Below the pieces are notes generated by a model. That model saw only the letters and a list, made by a program, of their open reading frames with translations. It was not told the origin of the DNA and ran no database searches. A program made the translations under genes and the position numbers. From NCBI RefSeq assembly GCF_900091955.1, contig NZ_FMDF01000182.1, positions 186,001 through 250,000 of the forward strand: a stretch of DNA of 64,000 nt, in the 5' to 3' direction. Shown here piece after piece: positions 62,932 through 64,000 of this stretch; the first letter of the stretch is position 1, and each line of letters begins with the position of its first letter. The stretch is from Streptomyces sp. Ncost-T10-10d (GTDB lineage: Bacteria; Actinomycetota; Actinomycetes; Streptomycetales; Streptomycetaceae).

Positions 62932-64000
62932 ATGCCGCCCGACACGAGCGTGACCGGAACCGGGCCCTCCGTCGCGACGGTGCCCGCCGCGAATCGGACC
63001 GGCGTGAAGCGGATCGCGGTCATCGGCGGCGGCCCCGGCGGACTCTACGCCGCGGCCCTGCTCAAGCGGCTCGACCCGGAACGCGACATCACCGTCTGGG
63101 AGCGCAACGCACCCGACGACACGTTCGGCTTCGGCGTCGTCCTCTCCGACGAGACGCTCGGCGGCATCGAGCACGCCGACCCCGTCGTCTACCGGGCACT
63201 CCAGGACGAGTTCGTACGGTGGGACGACATCGACATCGTCCACCGCGGCGTGACCCAGACCTCCGGCGGCCACGGCTTCGCGGCGCTGGGCCGACGCAGA
63301 CTCCTGGAGATCCTGCACGAACGCTGCGACTCCCTCGGCGTACGGCTCCGCTTCCGCACCGAGGCCCCGCCGGCCGCCGAGCTGGCCGCCGCATACGACC
63401 TGGTGATCGCCGCCGACGGTGTGCACAGCCTCACCCGGGCCGCTCACGCCGAGACCTTCGGCCCCCGCCTCACCACCCACCGCTGCCGCTACATCTGGCT
63501 CGCCGCCGACTTCGCTCTCGACGCCTTCCGTTTCGAGATCGCCGAGACCGCGTACGGGGTGATGCAGCTCCACGGCTACCCCTTCTCGGCCGACGCCTCC
63601 ACCGTCATCGTCGAGATGCGCGAGGAGGTCTGGCGCGCCGCCGGACTCGACACCTGCGACGTGGAGCACTCGACGCTGCGCTGCGCCAAGATCTTCACCG
63701 AGGCGCTCGGCGGCCGTCCGCTGCGCTCCAACAACTCTTCCTGGCTCACCTTCCGTACTGTCGTCAACGCCCGCTGGTCGCACGGCAACACGGTCCTGAT
63801 CGGTGACGCCGCCCACACCGCGCACTTCTCCATCGGCTCCGGCACCAAACTCGCCGTCGAGGACGCCCTCGCGCTCGCCGCCTGCATCGAGGAACAGCCC
63901 GACCTGCCAGGCGCACTGGCCGCGTACGAGGCCGAACGGCGGCCGGTCGTCGAATCGACCCAGCGGGCCGCCGCGGCCAGCCTGCGCTGGTTCGAGGAGC
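62932..64000 (+). CDS. Salicylyl-CoA 5-hydroxylase-like flavoprotein, C-terminus cut
   Basis: At least 356 residues of an FAD-dependent monooxygenase; the C-terminus lies beyond 64000. The FAD-binding GGGPGGLYAA near residue 31-41 (in frame from ATG 62932; GTG 63004 would start just before the domain), a DDTFGFGVVLSDETL block near 62-76, and a GDAAHTAHFSIGSGTKLA motif near 288-305 match salicylyl-CoA 5-hydroxylase and 2-aminobenzoyl-CoA monooxygenase. Family members are often fused to a reductase; that part would lie outside. It follows an enoyl-CoA hydratase gene by 4 bp, so a CoA-linked aromatic degradation operon is likely. Confidence 0.85.
   Translation, partial: MPPDTSVTGTGPSVATVPAANRTGVKRIAVIGGGPGGLYAAALLKRLDPERDITVWERNAPDDTFGFGVVLSDETLGGIEHADPVVYRALQDEFVRWDDIDIVHRGVTQTSGGHGFAALGRRRLLEILHERCDSLGVRLRFRTEAPPAAELAAAYDLVIAADGVHSLTRAAHAETFGPRLTTHRCRYIWLAADFALDAFRFEIAETAYGVMQLHGYPFSADASTVIVEMREEVWRAAGLDTCDVEHSTLRCAKIFTEALGGRPLRSNNSSWLTFRTVVNARWSHGNTVLIGDAAHTAHFSIGSGTKLAVEDALALAACIEEQPDLPGALAAYEAERRPVVESTQRAAAASLRWFEE

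Overview
The window is high-GC DNA with GTG and TTG start codons, four-base ATGA/GTGA gene overlaps, a five-gene conservon, a Tat lipoprotein, a SepF paralogue and an F420-dependent oxidoreductase. Together these point to a Streptomyces chromosome or a close relative.

0-12.4 kb is a probable defence island. A Ser/Thr protein kinase followed by a large SNF2-type helicase (truncated by the window start) runs leftwards. Diverging from it is a complete type I Wadjet operon, jetABCD, whose four genes overlap. Wadjet is an SMC-like complex plus a TOPRIM nuclease that removes foreign circular DNA. 12.4-23.5 kb holds an orphan small gene, a stretch without a recognisable gene, an MmpS-like membrane protein, and divergently a 2877-residue secreted RHS/YD-repeat polymorphic toxin. 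The toxin has a C-terminal nuclease-like tip, a SUKH immunity gene and a very strong terminator.

23.5-29.5 kb is a rearranged stretch. It contains an agmatine deiminase fragment butted head-on against a metallo-beta-lactamase fragment, an MMPL exporter fragment, and a two-component system whose kinase and regulator are each truncated and fused tail to tail. Intact genes (a TRIC-type channel, an M20 amidohydrolase, a 58-residue protein) sit between the fragments. The MMPL transporter beyond it has an in-frame TGA at codon 23.

32-38 kb carries a Sfp/EntD-type phosphopantetheinyl transferase, a P1 (DmpA-like) aminopeptidase, a hypothetical gene, a BAAT-type hydrolase, and a SIS-domain sugar isomerase divergent from a DeoR regulator with repeat operators over the promoter. 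38.5-43.4 kb is a sugar ABC importer operon (two permeases, lipoprotein binding protein) ending in a Gfo/Idh/MocA dehydrogenase. 43.7-48.8 kb is a metallo-hydrolase gene and a conservon (cvnA-E) ending in a CYP157-like P450 without the ExxR motif.

48.9-53.1 kb has a SepF-like gene, a MazG-like pyrophosphohydrolase, hypotheticals, and two consecutive genes (LLM oxidoreductase, homocysteine methyltransferase) each broken by one frameshift in a G run. 53.1-57.3 kb is a Hen1-Pnkp RNA repair pair. 57.4-61.4 kb encodes arginine deiminase, ornithine carbamoyltransferase and an amino acid permease. The right end has an anti-sigma-like ATPase and an enoyl-CoA hydratase next to a salicylyl-CoA hydroxylase-like flavoprotein (truncated by the window end). 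No tRNA, rRNA, CRISPR array or insertion sequence was recognised. All family calls come from reading motifs; no database search was run.
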